Shown: piece after piece, positions 1-8,729 of the stretch
Layout of the letters: every line of letters begins with the position of its first letter
Numbering within the stretch: the first letter of the stretch is position 1
From: Pirellulales bacterium
GTDB taxonomy: Bacteria > Planctomycetota > Planctomycetia > Pirellulales > Thermoguttaceae
Length of the DNA: 64,000 bases
Assembly (NCBI GenBank): GCA_016935315.1
Contig: JAFGRD010000099.1
Span: forward strand, 1 to 64,000
Direction of reading: 5' to 3'
Program-made: the position numbers and the translations under genes
The notes under the pieces: model-generated
What the model was told of the DNA's origin: nothing
The model's input: the letters and a program-made list of their open reading frames with translations, nothing else
The model's database searches: none

Positions 1-106
1 AACTGCACCCGACCAGCGACCCCGTTTGGGCCCAAAACATTTCAAGAAAAACGAATTCCTGGTTCGAGCTGGCGAAGTTGGGTTAGCCACCGGGGCAGTG
101 AGTCCT

Positions 107-2326
107 CTACTTCTCGACGATCAGCATTAGCCCGACATCAATCCCCTGGCCACCTTCGGTTTGATGGCAATGAACGGCGAGTGTGTTCTTCCCGGGTTTC
201 AGCAGGGCTTTGGCCGAGGGGCTCAGCGGGGTCAGGACGTAGCTGGTCACATAGCGGCTGAACTTGTCCACGAGTTGGCCGTTGAGGTACACTTCAGCGT
301 CCTCGTCATGGTAGACGGCCAAGCAGACCTCTCCGGTGCGGGGAATCTCATCCAGGTTGAAGCTGCGGCGGATCCAGATATCTGAGCCGTTCCATACGGT
401 CCCGACCGCCGCTCCCGGCGTATCTTTGGTGCCAAAACCGCCGGGGCCCAACTTCCACGCGGCGTCGTCGAAACTGGCCTGGAACCAATCGTCGGCGGGT
501 CGCTGGATCGTGTACCTCCACAACTGCGGCCGCTCTTGCGACGTGGGGACCAGCGTCTTGATGATCGGCGGCGGCAGATACAGCTTGCCGGCGGCGTCCG
601 CGATACGTTTCAAGTCCATCTTGACCACCTGGCGGTCGTACGTCAGCAGGCCGTTGACCTCGACTTCCACGTCCGAGGTCTGCGTATAGACCGCAGCCGC
701 CAGGCCGCGTGCGATCAGCGGCCGCATCTGGGTCAGCAGACGCACGTAGGCGTCGGTCAGCTCCTCAGACGTCTTGTACGAGACGTAGCCCCAGTTCTTT
801 TCGGCCTGCCAGGTGTGCCCCGCCACTGGCATCCCCAAGCCGCCGAACTCGCCCAGCACGCCTACGCGATTGTCCTCGACAGGTCGCATCCCGGGGCCGG
901 GGTAGCTGTGCATGTCCGAGACGTTGCCGCTGCCCTTGTCGTGCCAGCCGCTGGCCTCGTTGACCGGACGCGTGGAATCGTATTGTTGAGTCCAAGCAAC
1001 GATCTCGGGCGTGTCGTATTGCCCCCAGCCTTCGTTGAAGGGCACCCACATCACGATGCTGGGAGAGTTGTGCAGCGTGTCGATCATGGCCTTCAATTCG
1101 CGGCGGAAATTCGCCTTGCTTTGGTCGCTGCGAGGCGAATCGCCCGCTGGCATGTCCTGCCAGACCAGCAGCCCCAGCTTGTCGCACCAGTAGTACCAGC
1201 GAGCGGATTCGTACTTCACGTGCTTGCGGGCCATGTTCATGCCGAACTTCTTAGTCATGACGATGTCATACTTCATCGCTTCGTCGCTCGCGGGAGTGTA
1301 CAGGCCGTCGGGCCACCATCCCTGATCCAGCGGGCCGTACTGGAAGACGACCTGATTGTTGAGCATCAGTCGCTGGATGCCTTCCGCATCCTTGCGAACC
1401 TCCGTCTTCCGCATGCCGAAGTAGCTGTCGACCGCGTCGATGGTCTGTCCGTCTTCGATCAAGGCGACCTTTAGATCGTAGAGGTGCGGATCGTCTGGCG
1501 ACCACAGCCTGGCATTCTCAATGGGCAACTCGATCGCCTGGCCGGCGATGCCCGAGCGCTTCGCGACGAGAGTATCGCCGTCCGCCGCCGTCAGTTGAAC
1601 CTTGGCAGCCGCCGTGGCGCTGACCGTTACCGAGACGACGCCGCGATCGATGTCCGGCACGATCTTCAAGGATTGGATGTGCGTGGCGGGAACGGCTTCC
1701 AGCCAAACGGTCTGCCAGATGCCGGAGACGGCCGTGTACATGATGCCGCCCGGCTTGAGAACTTGCTTCCCGCGCGGCTGGTAGCCGGCGTCGGTCGGAT
1801 CCCACACCGACAGGACGACTTCGTTCGAGCCTTCCTGCAGGGCGTCCGTAATGTCGAAGCAGAAGGGATCGTAGCCGCCGGTGTGCCGGCCGACCTCCTT
1901 GCCGTTGATCCAGACGGTGCTTTGCCAATCGACCGCGCCGAAGTGCAGCAACAACCGGCCGCCATCGGCGGGCTTCTGTGCCTCGAAGCTGCACCGGTAC
2001 CAGAGTTGCTCTTCGGGTTTCAGGGGCTTCATCACGCCGCTCAGCGCCGATTCGACGGCAAACGGCACCAGGATCTCGCCGTCCCATCGGGCCGGCTGGT
2101 CGTCGCTTTTCGGCCGAATGGCATATTGCCACACCCCATTGAGATTGGTCCACTCGGGGCGCGCCATTTGCGGCCGGGGATATTCGGGCCACACGCGATC
2201 CGGCGAAACGTCCTTGGCCCATCGGGTCATCAGCGGGCCCGGGGCAGGTTGCCAGGCGAGCAGGCTCGGGACGCCTCCAAAAAGCATATACGCGGCGACC
2301 AGCATTACTAACGGTTTGCGGGGCAT
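107..2326 (-). CDS. Secreted glycoside hydrolase family 2 (beta-galactosidase/glucuronidase-like)
   Basis: Predicted exported GH2-type retaining glycosidase of about 739 residues; the substrate cannot be fixed from sequence. A hydrophobic signal segment opens the protein. A jelly-roll sugar-binding domain (about 60-215) and an Ig-like domain follow, then a TIM barrel with the acid/base motif FNEGWGQYD near residue 432 and the nucleophile-region motif GEFGG near 493. The last ~150 residues add an extra beta-sandwich (VYLNGQLVDK) absent from minimal GH2 enzymes. I start at 2326, not at the ATG 15 bases upstream, because AAAGGA sits just before 2326. A TATAAT lies about 43 bases upstream. The next three minus-strand genes are also carbohydrate-related, which suggests a polysaccharide-use locus. 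Confidence 0.88.
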   Translation of the reverse strand: MPRKPLVMLVAAYMLFGGVPSLLAWQPAPGPLMTRWAKDVSPDRVWPEYPRPQMARPEWTNLNGVWQYAIRPKSDDQPARWDGEILVPFAVESALSGVMKPLKPEEQLWYRCSFEAQKPADGGRLLLHFGAVDWQSTVWINGKEVGRHTGGYDPFCFDITDALQEGSNEVVLSVWDPTDAGYQPRGKQVLKPGGIMYTAVSGIWQTVWLEAVPATHIQSLKIVPDIDRGVVSVTVSATAAAKVQLTAADGDTLVAKRSGIAGQAIELPIENARLWSPDDPHLYDLKVALIEDGQTIDAVDSYFGMRKTEVRKDAEGIQRLMLNNQVVFQYGPLDQGWWPDGLYTPASDEAMKYDIVMTKKFGMNMARKHVKYESARWYYWCDKLGLLVWQDMPAGDSPRSDQSKANFRRELKAMIDTLHNSPSIVMWVPFNEGWGQYDTPEIVAWTQQYDSTRPVNEASGWHDKGSGNVSDMHSYPGPGMRPVEDNRVGVLGEFGGLGMPVAGHTWQAEKNWGYVSYKTSEELTDAYVRLLTQMRPLIARGLAAAVYTQTSDVEVEVNGLLTYDRQVVKMDLKRIADAAGKLYLPPPIIKTLVPTSQERPQLWRYTIQRPADDWFQASFDDAAWKLGPGGFGTKDTPGAAVGTVWNGSDIWIRRSFNLDEIPRTGEVCLAVYHDEDAEVYLNGQLVDKFSRYVTSYVLTPLSPSAKALLKPGKNTLAVHCHQTEGGQGIDVGLMLIVEK

Positions 2327-2368
2327 GGCTTGTCCTTTCAATCGCGGTCAACGGGATAGAGGTTCACT

Positions 2369-2374
2369 ATTATA
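2369..2374 (-). promoter_or_regulatory. Possible -10 element for the GH2 gene
   Basis: A perfect TATAAT reads on the minus strand in the 67-base gap before the GH2 start. I see no convincing -35 hexamer at 16-18 bases, so this is only a candidate. Confidence 0.3.
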
Positions 2375-2393
2375 CACTCTCGGGGCGGTTCCG

Positions 2394-2892
2394 CTACTTG
2401 CGCGTGGGGTCCACGCCGTTGGGAAGCTCGATCACCGTCTCCAGTTGCCGGAGATACGCCGGATGATTCGACGCAATACGGACAGCCAGCGTGGCGGGTT
2501 CGGCTCCCCGAAGACGGTTGGACACGATTCTAACGAGAAAATGGTTCCAGCCCTTCTTCAGCGGGAGACTGTCGAAGCGATAGCGTAGCCGATAGTCGGT
2601 CGGCTCGGTATCGGTGGGGGCCGACTCCCTTGACCAGCACGCCTTCGTCGTCGAAGGCCCGGCATATGCCCTCCCGCGCCGCCCGGAGCTTGCCCCCCAT
2701 GTTCGCCAGCAGTCTCCTCCAGAGGGCCCCTGCCGGACGCGTGGCCACCCGATAGTCGATCGAACACAAGACGACCTTGCCGAGGCCGTGGTCGTACTCG
2801 ACCAGCAACGCGGCCGCTGCGGCAAGTGTGCCTGCCGCGGCCACTGCAAGCCGGTGCGGAAGCAGTCGGACGGTGGACCACCGGCGCTTCAC
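2394..2892 (-). pseudogene. Frameshifted small exported protein, glycosidase C-terminus-like
   Basis: Two reading frames each carry half of a sensible protein. From a GTG at 2892 (SD GAGGAG just upstream) one frame gives a signal-like N-terminus and then LLVEYDHGLGKVVLCSIDYR and FDDEGVLVKGVG, like the C-terminal part of large bacterial glycosidases. It then loses sense. The continuation YRLRYRFDSLPLKKGWNHFL to ..PNGVDPTRK lies in the other frame and stops at 2394. The switch falls at a run of five G on the plus strand (2616-2620); removing one base joins the halves as VKGVGPTDTEPTDYR. It is either a real frameshift or a homopolymer error. The product may also be the cut-off end of the neighbouring 1136-residue enzyme's ancestor. 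Function unknown. Confidence 0.6.
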
Positions 2893-2912
2893 GGCTTGTC
2901 TCCTCGCGAGTC

Positions 2913-5900
2913 CTAATCGGCGAGAGCCACCGGTACCGGCACGGCCAATTCGCCGATGACACTTCCTGCCGAGAGGAGTTGGACGTAGATCCGCGCCTCG
3001 CGCGCAGGCGTGGCCGCCGGGGCGCCAACCGTGCACTCGACACGGTTGTCGCCGGCCCGTAGGAGCGTCGTTTTCCACAAGGGTGGGCCGTCCACGCGGA
3101 GCGACTCGGCATTCAAGCCAGGCCCCTCAAGCAGGAACTTCGATTCTCCGCCGGGGGCGACGGCCACCGGCGCCGCTGCCAGCGACAGTGAAGCAGTCCC
3201 CATCGCCTTGGCGAGCCCCTGCCGTGGATCGTGGTAGAGCAACAGGCTGGGCTCGGCCGATACGCAAAGGCTGATTCCGCCCTCGGAGGTCTTCAACGTT
3301 GCGAGGGAACCATCCAAACGGACAAGCTCCACGTCCTGATTCCCGGGCAGGGGAACCAGTACGTCCACCGGCTTGTCATCCCGCCATAACACCTGGAGGC
3401 AATCGCCGGCGCGGTCCCGGAACAGGTAGGCCTGGACGCCGTTGGGATAGTGTTGCTCTTCGACGAACTGCTTGTCGCAGATGCCGTTGACCATGTTGTA
3501 GTAGGCGATCGCATCCAGTCGCGGGTTGTACAGGTTGTACTTGCAGTCGAATACGCAATGCGAGTCGCCGAACTGGCCGCGGGCTTTGCCTTCGGCGTCG
3601 GGATACTGGATGGTGAACCAACTCACGGTAGCGCCACCCTCTGCAAAGAAGACCGTGAACTTCTTGATCATCTCCAGGGCCACCGCGTGTCGCGTCTGTC
3701 CCTGGCTGTTCAGCCCCAACTCGGTCGAGTGGATCGGTTTGACACAATGGTATTTCTCCATCAGCGCCCGATACTCCTGGATCGTCCGGCGAACGTGGCT
3801 GTAGTGCTCATAGACATGGAAATCGTAAGAGTCGAGGTAGTTCTGGTAGCCGGCCCGGAAGTACTCTTCGTTGGGCTCGACCGAAGTCCCGATGACGTGG
3901 ATCTTTGGATCGAACGCCTTGACGGCCTCGTAGATCGCCTTGTAGGCGCGGACGTTCTCCAGCACCTTCTTTCCGGTGCCGTGGGGTTCGTTGCCCATGG
4001 CGATCATCGCCATGCCGCGATCGGCGAACTCTTGGAGGAAGTTCTTCATGCCGACACGTAACGCCTCTTCGCTGTACTCGTCGAACCCCTGACGCTCGAC
4101 AGAGGCCGCCGGTGTGCCGGTGATCCATTTTGCCCCGAGCTGCTTGCAGCGATCGATGCCCGGGCAATGCGGCTCGTAAGGGGCCTTCGACGACCAGCCG
4201 CCCCAGACGCCCATCAAGCGCAGTCCGATCCGGTCCGCCAGATCGAAGTAGACGGGAATCCGGCTGTCCCAGTTGCGGATCGTAAAGGGCACCTGCTCGG
4301 CAACGCACCGCTTCGAGCGGGCCGGCGGCAGCACGGCCAGGCCGCAGTACTCTCGAACCGGCGCACCGGTCTCCTGCGGAATCTCCACGTGGAGTTCATG
4401 GTACTTGCGCACGGCAAGCCGATCCGGCGGGACGCTGAGCTGCGCGGAATAGACGAACCGCTTTTCTCTGCGAGGCGCCGTCTGCAAGACGGCTTCCCCC
4501 GGCGGAAGCTGCAGGGCGCCCCAGTAGTCGCGCATCGAATAGCGAACGACCCGCTCGGCTTCGTCCAAGGGCTTCGAGGCCTCGACGGATACGCGAAAAG
4601 TGATCTTGTCGCCGGGCATAAACAGGTTTCCCACGACGTCGTTGGCCAACAGTACGCGTTCGATCTTCTGCTCGACCGGCTGGACATTCAACGGCGAGGC
4701 GGACAGTTCGTCGAGCCAGAAGGAGCCGTACGTCTTCTTCAGCTCAATCCGGAATCTGGCCTGCGCCGCCGCGGGAGGAAGATCGACCGTCTTGGAGACC
4801 GACTGCCAATCCGCCTTGCCGAAGCCGATTCCGACGGGGATCGTCTCCAGCAGGGCATCGCCGTGATCGAGCACTTTCAGCGCGACACTGCCGTGGTACG
4901 AGTTGTCGGGCGAGTGCAAATCGGCCCTCCAGGCGTATTGCACCTGCCACGCTCCCGGACCGACATGGAAGGTCGGGCTTGTCGCCCAGGTGTCGCTGCG
5001 CAACTCCTCAAGCGGCCGCTTCAGAAGCAGGGACCCGGCCGGCCCAGCCTGGCCCGCGTCGTCGCTCTGCGCGGCGTCGTCACTCCGCAGGGTGTTGTCC
5101 ATTCGCACGGTGCCGGCAGTCCGCCAGCCGGCCGGCAACGCCCCTTTGCTGCTGAATCGTTCGGCGAAGGCTGACGCTCGGATACGAGCCTCGACGGCAA
5201 CTTCGGCCCGGATATCGGTGATCGTCAGGTCCGGCTTCTTCCCCTCGTCCGACCTGTCGTTGAGCATGAGTTCGATCAACTGGACTGAATCGTGCCATTT
5301 CCCGTCGTTCGCCCCGCCCCAATGCTCACCGCCGGCCATCTCGGTCGGGGCGATCTCAACGTCGTGCCACTTGCCGTCCGCGTTGAAAGGAATCTGTTTT
5401 CGCTGGTGACACTGCCCCGTCCCGTCGACCAAGCGAAGCGCATAGGACATGGTCGTCTCGCTGCGCATCTTCATGCGGATAACGTTCATGGCCTGTACGT
5501 CCAAGTGCGAGAATGACTTCCGCACGCCTACGTAGGCACCCCCGCCGGTGAAGTCGGCGTGCAGCCGCATGGCATTGCTGCCCGACGCCGGTTGATTGCG
5601 GACCAGGTCGAGGCCGCCCTGGGCGCCGGGAAACTCTTGTCCCAGGTTGAATCCCCAGTCGATCTCTCCGGCCTGAAGCATCTCGTCCAGTCGAACCACC
5701 TTGGCGATCGAGGTCCTTTTCTCGGTGCTGGGATACAACAACACGTCGCTAAGCAGCACGCTTGCCTTCGTTCCCGCAGGGCCCGTGGGTCCGAGGATGA
5801 TGACCAACAGCCGTCCGGGCTGGTGCCACTTGCCGTCGTTCGCGCCGCCCCATTTCTCGTACGCGGTGGCGATGTCCAACGCCGACGGCGTGCCCATCTT

Positions 5901-6323
5901 CCTGAAATACTCTTCGACGGGCAGCCGCACCTGCTGCCATCCGCCCCGATCGTTCAGCTTCAAACGTATCTGGTGGCACTGGTCGGACGAGTCGATCAAG
6001 CGGATCGGTAATTGGGTAGAGCCGGCCGGAACGTTCACCCAGAAAGAGATCGCTTCTACCTCGACTTCGGGCAATGCGATCGAGGCCTGCACGTACTTGC
6101 CCCCAGCGGCAAAATCGCCCTCCAGCCGCAGAACCGGCTGATCGCGGAAACGTTCCGCAGCCGTTTGCAGTTTTCCCCGAGCACCGGGGAACTCCGGGCC
6201 GTTGCCGAACTCCCAGCCACCGGCAGCCTTGTCGACGTCGATCAGCGACAGCGGTTGCTGGGCCGGCGGCGTCGCGGCCAGCGTCAAAACCATCCAAGCA
6301 GACACAAGCAATCCCGGCATCAT
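2913..6323 (-). CDS. Large secreted clan GH-A glycoside hydrolase with duplicated N-terminal beta-sandwich
   Basis: Predicted exported glycosidase of 1136 residues. After a signal peptide, two related beta-sandwich modules stand in tandem (GWEFGNGPEFPGARG near residue 36 and WGFNLGQEFPGAQGG near 220), probably carbohydrate-binding. A third sandwich and a linker (about 390-640) lead to a TIM barrel with MGNEPHGTG near residue 778 (acid/base Glu after Asn) and STELGLN near 867 (nucleophile Glu). This spacing fits clan GH-A families such as GH5 or GH39; I cannot choose the family. A beta-sandwich tail ends the protein. It lies upstream of the frameshifted gene and the GH2 gene on the same strand. 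A TATAAT sits about 90 bases upstream of the start. Confidence 0.8.
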   Translation of the reverse strand: MMPGLLVSAWMVLTLAATPPAQQPLSLIDVDKAAGGWEFGNGPEFPGARGKLQTAAERFRDQPVLRLEGDFAAGGKYVQASIALPEVEVEAISFWVNVPAGSTQLPIRLIDSSDQCHQIRLKLNDRGGWQQVRLPVEEYFRKMGTPSALDIATAYEKWGGANDGKWHQPGRLLVIILGPTGPAGTKASVLLSDVLLYPSTEKRTSIAKVVRLDEMLQAGEIDWGFNLGQEFPGAQGGLDLVRNQPASGSNAMRLHADFTGGGAYVGVRKSFSHLDVQAMNVIRMKMRSETTMSYALRLVDGTGQCHQRKQIPFNADGKWHDVEIAPTEMAGGEHWGGANDGKWHDSVQLIELMLNDRSDEGKKPDLTITDIRAEVAVEARIRASAFAERFSSKGALPAGWRTAGTVRMDNTLRSDDAAQSDDAGQAGPAGSLLLKRPLEELRSDTWATSPTFHVGPGAWQVQYAWRADLHSPDNSYHGSVALKVLDHGDALLETIPVGIGFGKADWQSVSKTVDLPPAAAQARFRIELKKTYGSFWLDELSASPLNVQPVEQKIERVLLANDVVGNLFMPGDKITFRVSVEASKPLDEAERVVRYSMRDYWGALQLPPGEAVLQTAPRREKRFVYSAQLSVPPDRLAVRKYHELHVEIPQETGAPVREYCGLAVLPPARSKRCVAEQVPFTIRNWDSRIPVYFDLADRIGLRLMGVWGGWSSKAPYEPHCPGIDRCKQLGAKWITGTPAASVERQGFDEYSEEALRVGMKNFLQEFADRGMAMIAMGNEPHGTGKKVLENVRAYKAIYEAVKAFDPKIHVIGTSVEPNEEYFRAGYQNYLDSYDFHVYEHYSHVRRTIQEYRALMEKYHCVKPIHSTELGLNSQGQTRHAVALEMIKKFTVFFAEGGATVSWFTIQYPDAEGKARGQFGDSHCVFDCKYNLYNPRLDAIAYYNMVNGICDKQFVEEQHYPNGVQAYLFRDRAGDCLQVLWRDDKPVDVLVPLPGNQDVELVRLDGSLATLKTSEGGISLCVSAEPSLLLYHDPRQGLAKAMGTASLSLAAAPVAVAPGGESKFLLEGPGLNAESLRVDGPPLWKTTLLRAGDNRVECTVGAPAATPAREARIYVQLLSAGSVIGELAVPVPVALAD

Positions 6324-6412
6324 CAGACAGGCTCCCTGTTCGTTGATCCTTCTCGCCCCACGTTCCCCATCTGCCGTCAGCCACGACGCAAGCCGGGCCG
6401 ACGGCAGCGAGC

Positions 6413-6418
6413 ATTATA
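6413..6418 (-). promoter_or_regulatory. Possible -10 element for the large GH-A gene
   Basis: TATAAT on the minus strand in the 166-base gap between the metallo-hydrolase gene and the GH-A gene start. No clear -35 box. Confidence 0.28.
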
Positions 6419-6489
6419 GCATGGCGGAGCCCTACCACGTCCAGGGCGCGGGGGACCAGCGTTCCCGCCGGGCAGCCGGTCACAGCGCC

Positions 6490-7221
6490 TCACTGCATCC
6501 GTCGAATCCGCACCTCGATGCCCCGGTCGTTTTTTAGCAGATCCACCAGTTCGGCCGGATTCGTTTTGCCATAGTGGTACGGGTAGACGATTTTCGGCAT
6601 GAACGCCCGCGCGGCCTTGGCGACCATCTCCGGCGTCATGGTGTACGGCAGATTCATGGGCAAGAAGGCAACGTCGATGCCGGTCAGCTTCGTCATCTCG
6701 GGGATGTCTTCCGTGTCGCCGGCCAGGTAGACTCGTTTGTCGCCGAACGTGATGACGTAGCCGTTGCCCACGCCCTTGGGATGAAACGGCTGGCCGGGTC
6801 CGCGCAGGTGGACCACGTTGTAGGCCGGAACGGCTTCGATCTTCAATCCCTTGACGGTTTTGATGTCGCCGTTTTTCATCACCAGCCCCCGGCCCAACTT
6901 CCGGGCACAAACGGCGGTCAGCACCAACGCCGTGTCTTGGGTGGTGATCTTCTCGATCGCCGCGGGATCCAGGTGGTCGCCGTGTTCGTGGGTCACGAGG
7001 ATCACGTCCGCCTTGGGCAGCCGGGAATAGTCGGCATAGCTACCCACCGGATCGACGTGAACGACCATACCGTCGAATCGGAACATCAGCGTGCCGTGGG
7101 CAATGAAGGTGATCTCCAGATCGCCCCGAGACGTCTTGATCGTGTCCCTTTCGAACTTCGCCGCCGGCGCGGCGGCGAGGCACTGCAGAGAGACGATTGC
7201 CGCAAGAACAGACGTACTCAT
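6490..7221 (-). CDS. Secreted metallo-beta-lactamase-fold hydrolase (UlaG-like)
   Basis: A 243-residue protein with a short signal peptide (cleavage near AAPAA) followed by one metallo-beta-lactamase domain. The metal-binding signature THEHGDHLD is intact; further elements include AGDTEDIPEM (Asp-containing strand) and a late YPYHYGKTNP with a candidate metal His. The order and length fit the UlaG-like/L-ascorbate lactonase-type branch widely annotated as MBL-fold metal-dependent hydrolase. The natural substrate is not evident. The start has a near-perfect SD (AAAGGAGG) seven bases upstream. The gene lies between the GH-A gene and a copy of the ~100 bp palindromic repeat. Confidence 0.85.
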   Translation of the reverse strand: MSTSVLAAIVSLQCLAAAPAAKFERDTIKTSRGDLEITFIAHGTLMFRFDGMVVHVDPVGSYADYSRLPKADVILVTHEHGDHLDPAAIEKITTQDTALVLTAVCARKLGRGLVMKNGDIKTVKGLKIEAVPAYNVVHLRGPGQPFHPKGVGNGYVITFGDKRVYLAGDTEDIPEMTKLTGIDVAFLPMNLPYTMTPEMVAKAARAFMPKIVYPYHYGKTNPAELVDLLKNDRGIEVRIRRMQ

Positions 7222-7295
7222 TTCAATCCTCCTTTGTACAGACGTTTTCCCGAAACTGTCCCGCTTCAGCTACAGTATTGTACCTTTCGGCTCAA

Positions 7296-7371
7296 GGGCG
7301 ACCAACGGGAGCCCGGAGAAAGCGGGCTCCCGTTGGTCGCCCTCGCGCATTGACTGTGCAAACGTCAATGA
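7296..7371. repeat. Palindromic repeat family 1, copy A
   Basis: A perfect 20-base inverted repeat (7296-7315 and 7323-7342; left arm GGGCGACCAACGGGAGCCCG) encloses a 7-base loop. A second stem-loop, CATTGAC (7348-7354) with GTCAATG (7364-7370), forms the right flank. The same architecture recurs near 11.1, 16.9 and 50.8 kb, always between genes. No coding capacity; MITE-like or REP-like. Confidence 0.85.
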
Positions 7372-7508
7372 CCTTCGGCTGCACGACTTCCCGGGAGGGA
7401 ATCCGCGGCAGCAGTTGCGGGGCGCGCCATGCCGTACTAAGATCTGGGAAGCGGAGTGATCTGACCGAGTTGGATAGCCCCCCAATCCCGTGTGAGAGGA
7501 TGAGAAGC

Positions 7509-8729
7509 ATGAAACGCTATTGTCACAACGCCCTCTGGTTGCCTGTCCTGCTGATGCTCCTGGTCGCGAGCGTGCCGCCGTGCACGGCCGGCGAGCCGAG
7601 TCAGGGAAGCCTTCCGCTTGCCGATCCGGCTTCGGTGGACATGGACGCCGCGAAGCTGGCACAGATTCCACAGCGGATCGAGCAGTACATCGCGCAGAAG
7701 CAGATCTCCGGGGCCGTCACACTGGTGGCCCGTCGCGGGCGAATCGTCCATCTCGAAGCCGTCGGCCACGCCGACCTGAAGAACGACTTGCCCATGCAGA
7801 AGGACTCCCTGTTCGCCATCGCCTCGATGACCAAGCCGATTACGGCCACCGCGGTGATGATGCTTCAGGACGAGGGAAAACTCTCGCTGGACGAGCCCGT
7901 CGCGAAGTATATCCCTTCGTTTCGGAACGTAGCGCTGGACAGCGGGCCGCCGACGCGAGCGATTACGCTGCGCGACCTGATCACGCACACGTCGGGCGTC
8001 GTGGGTAGCCAGCGGACCGAAGCCACGCTGCAAGAGACCGTGGAAGAAATCGCCAGGCGGCCACTGGGATTCGAGCCCGGATCACAGTGGCAATACAGCC
8101 CCGGGCTCAACGTGTGCGGGCGGGTCGTCGAAATCGTCTCGGGACAATCGTACGACGAATTCCTCCGCGAGCGGATTCTGCAGCCGCTGGACATGGCCGA
8201 CACCACGTTCAGCCCGGACGCGAGCCAACGGAAACGAATCGCCAGAATCTACCAGCCGACCACCGACAAAAGCGGCATCGAACCCGTGTCCCACTGGCTG
8301 ACCGACGACGCGGGACAAAGGGCTCCCAATCCCTCGGGCGGCCTGTTCTCGACCGCGTCCGACATCGCACGGTTCTACCAGATGATCCTCAACGGCGGGC
8401 AACTCGGCGGACGACGCATCCTCTCGAAGCAAGCCGTCAAGCAGATGACCAGCGTGCAGACCGGCGAGTTGACGACCGGCTTCACGCCCGGCAACGGGTG
8501 GGGGCTGGGCTGGTGTGTCGTGCGGCAGCCCCAGGGCGTGACGAAAATGCTCTCGCCGGGCAGTTGCGGCCACGGCGGCGCGTTCGGCACCCAAAGCTGG
8601 CTGGACCCGCAGCGCGAGATGATCTTCGTGCTGATGATCCAACGCACCAACTTCGGCAACAGCGACGCCTCGTCGATTCGCGGCGATTTTCAGCAACTGG
8701 CCGTCGAGGCGCTGGGCAGCGGGCGGTAG
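7509..8729 (+). CDS. Exported serine hydrolase, beta-lactamase (class C/esterase) family
   Basis: A 406-residue penicillin-binding-protein-like serine hydrolase with a signal peptide (MKRYCHNALWLPVLLMLLVA). The catalytic SxxK is SMTK; the second motif is Y-S-P in place of the class C Tyr-Ala-Asn; the third is HGG (GHGGAFGTQSW) in place of KTG. This combination is typical of EstB-like or peptidase-like members, so beta-lactam resistance should not be assumed. An in-frame ATG nine bases upstream (7500) exists, but AGAGGA is correctly spaced for 7509. Its stop codon directly abuts the convergent stop of the alpha-galactosidase gene. Confidence 0.87.
   Translation: MKRYCHNALWLPVLLMLLVASVPPCTAGEPSQGSLPLADPASVDMDAAKLAQIPQRIEQYIAQKQISGAVTLVARRGRIVHLEAVGHADLKNDLPMQKDSLFAIASMTKPITATAVMMLQDEGKLSLDEPVAKYIPSFRNVALDSGPPTRAITLRDLITHTSGVVGSQRTEATLQETVEEIARRPLGFEPGSQWQYSPGLNVCGRVVEIVSGQSYDEFLRERILQPLDMADTTFSPDASQRKRIARIYQPTTDKSGIEPVSHWLTDDAGQRAPNPSGGLFSTASDIARFYQMILNGGQLGGRRILSKQAVKQMTSVQTGELTTGFTPGNGWGLGWCVVRQPQGVTKMLSPGSCGHGGAFGTQSWLDPQREMIFVLMIQRTNFGNSDASSIRGDFQQLAVEALGSGR

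Noticed and set aside
536-1474. 312-codon open frame opposite the GH2 gene
   Set aside because: It has Arg/His/Val/Asp-rich composition typical of antisense frames in GC-rich DNA and no domain. The minus-strand GH2 gene explains the region.
7509-8729. Antibiotic-resistance beta-lactamase
   Set aside because: SxxK is present, but the YxN and KTG motifs are replaced by YSP and HGG, as in esterase/peptidase-like relatives.
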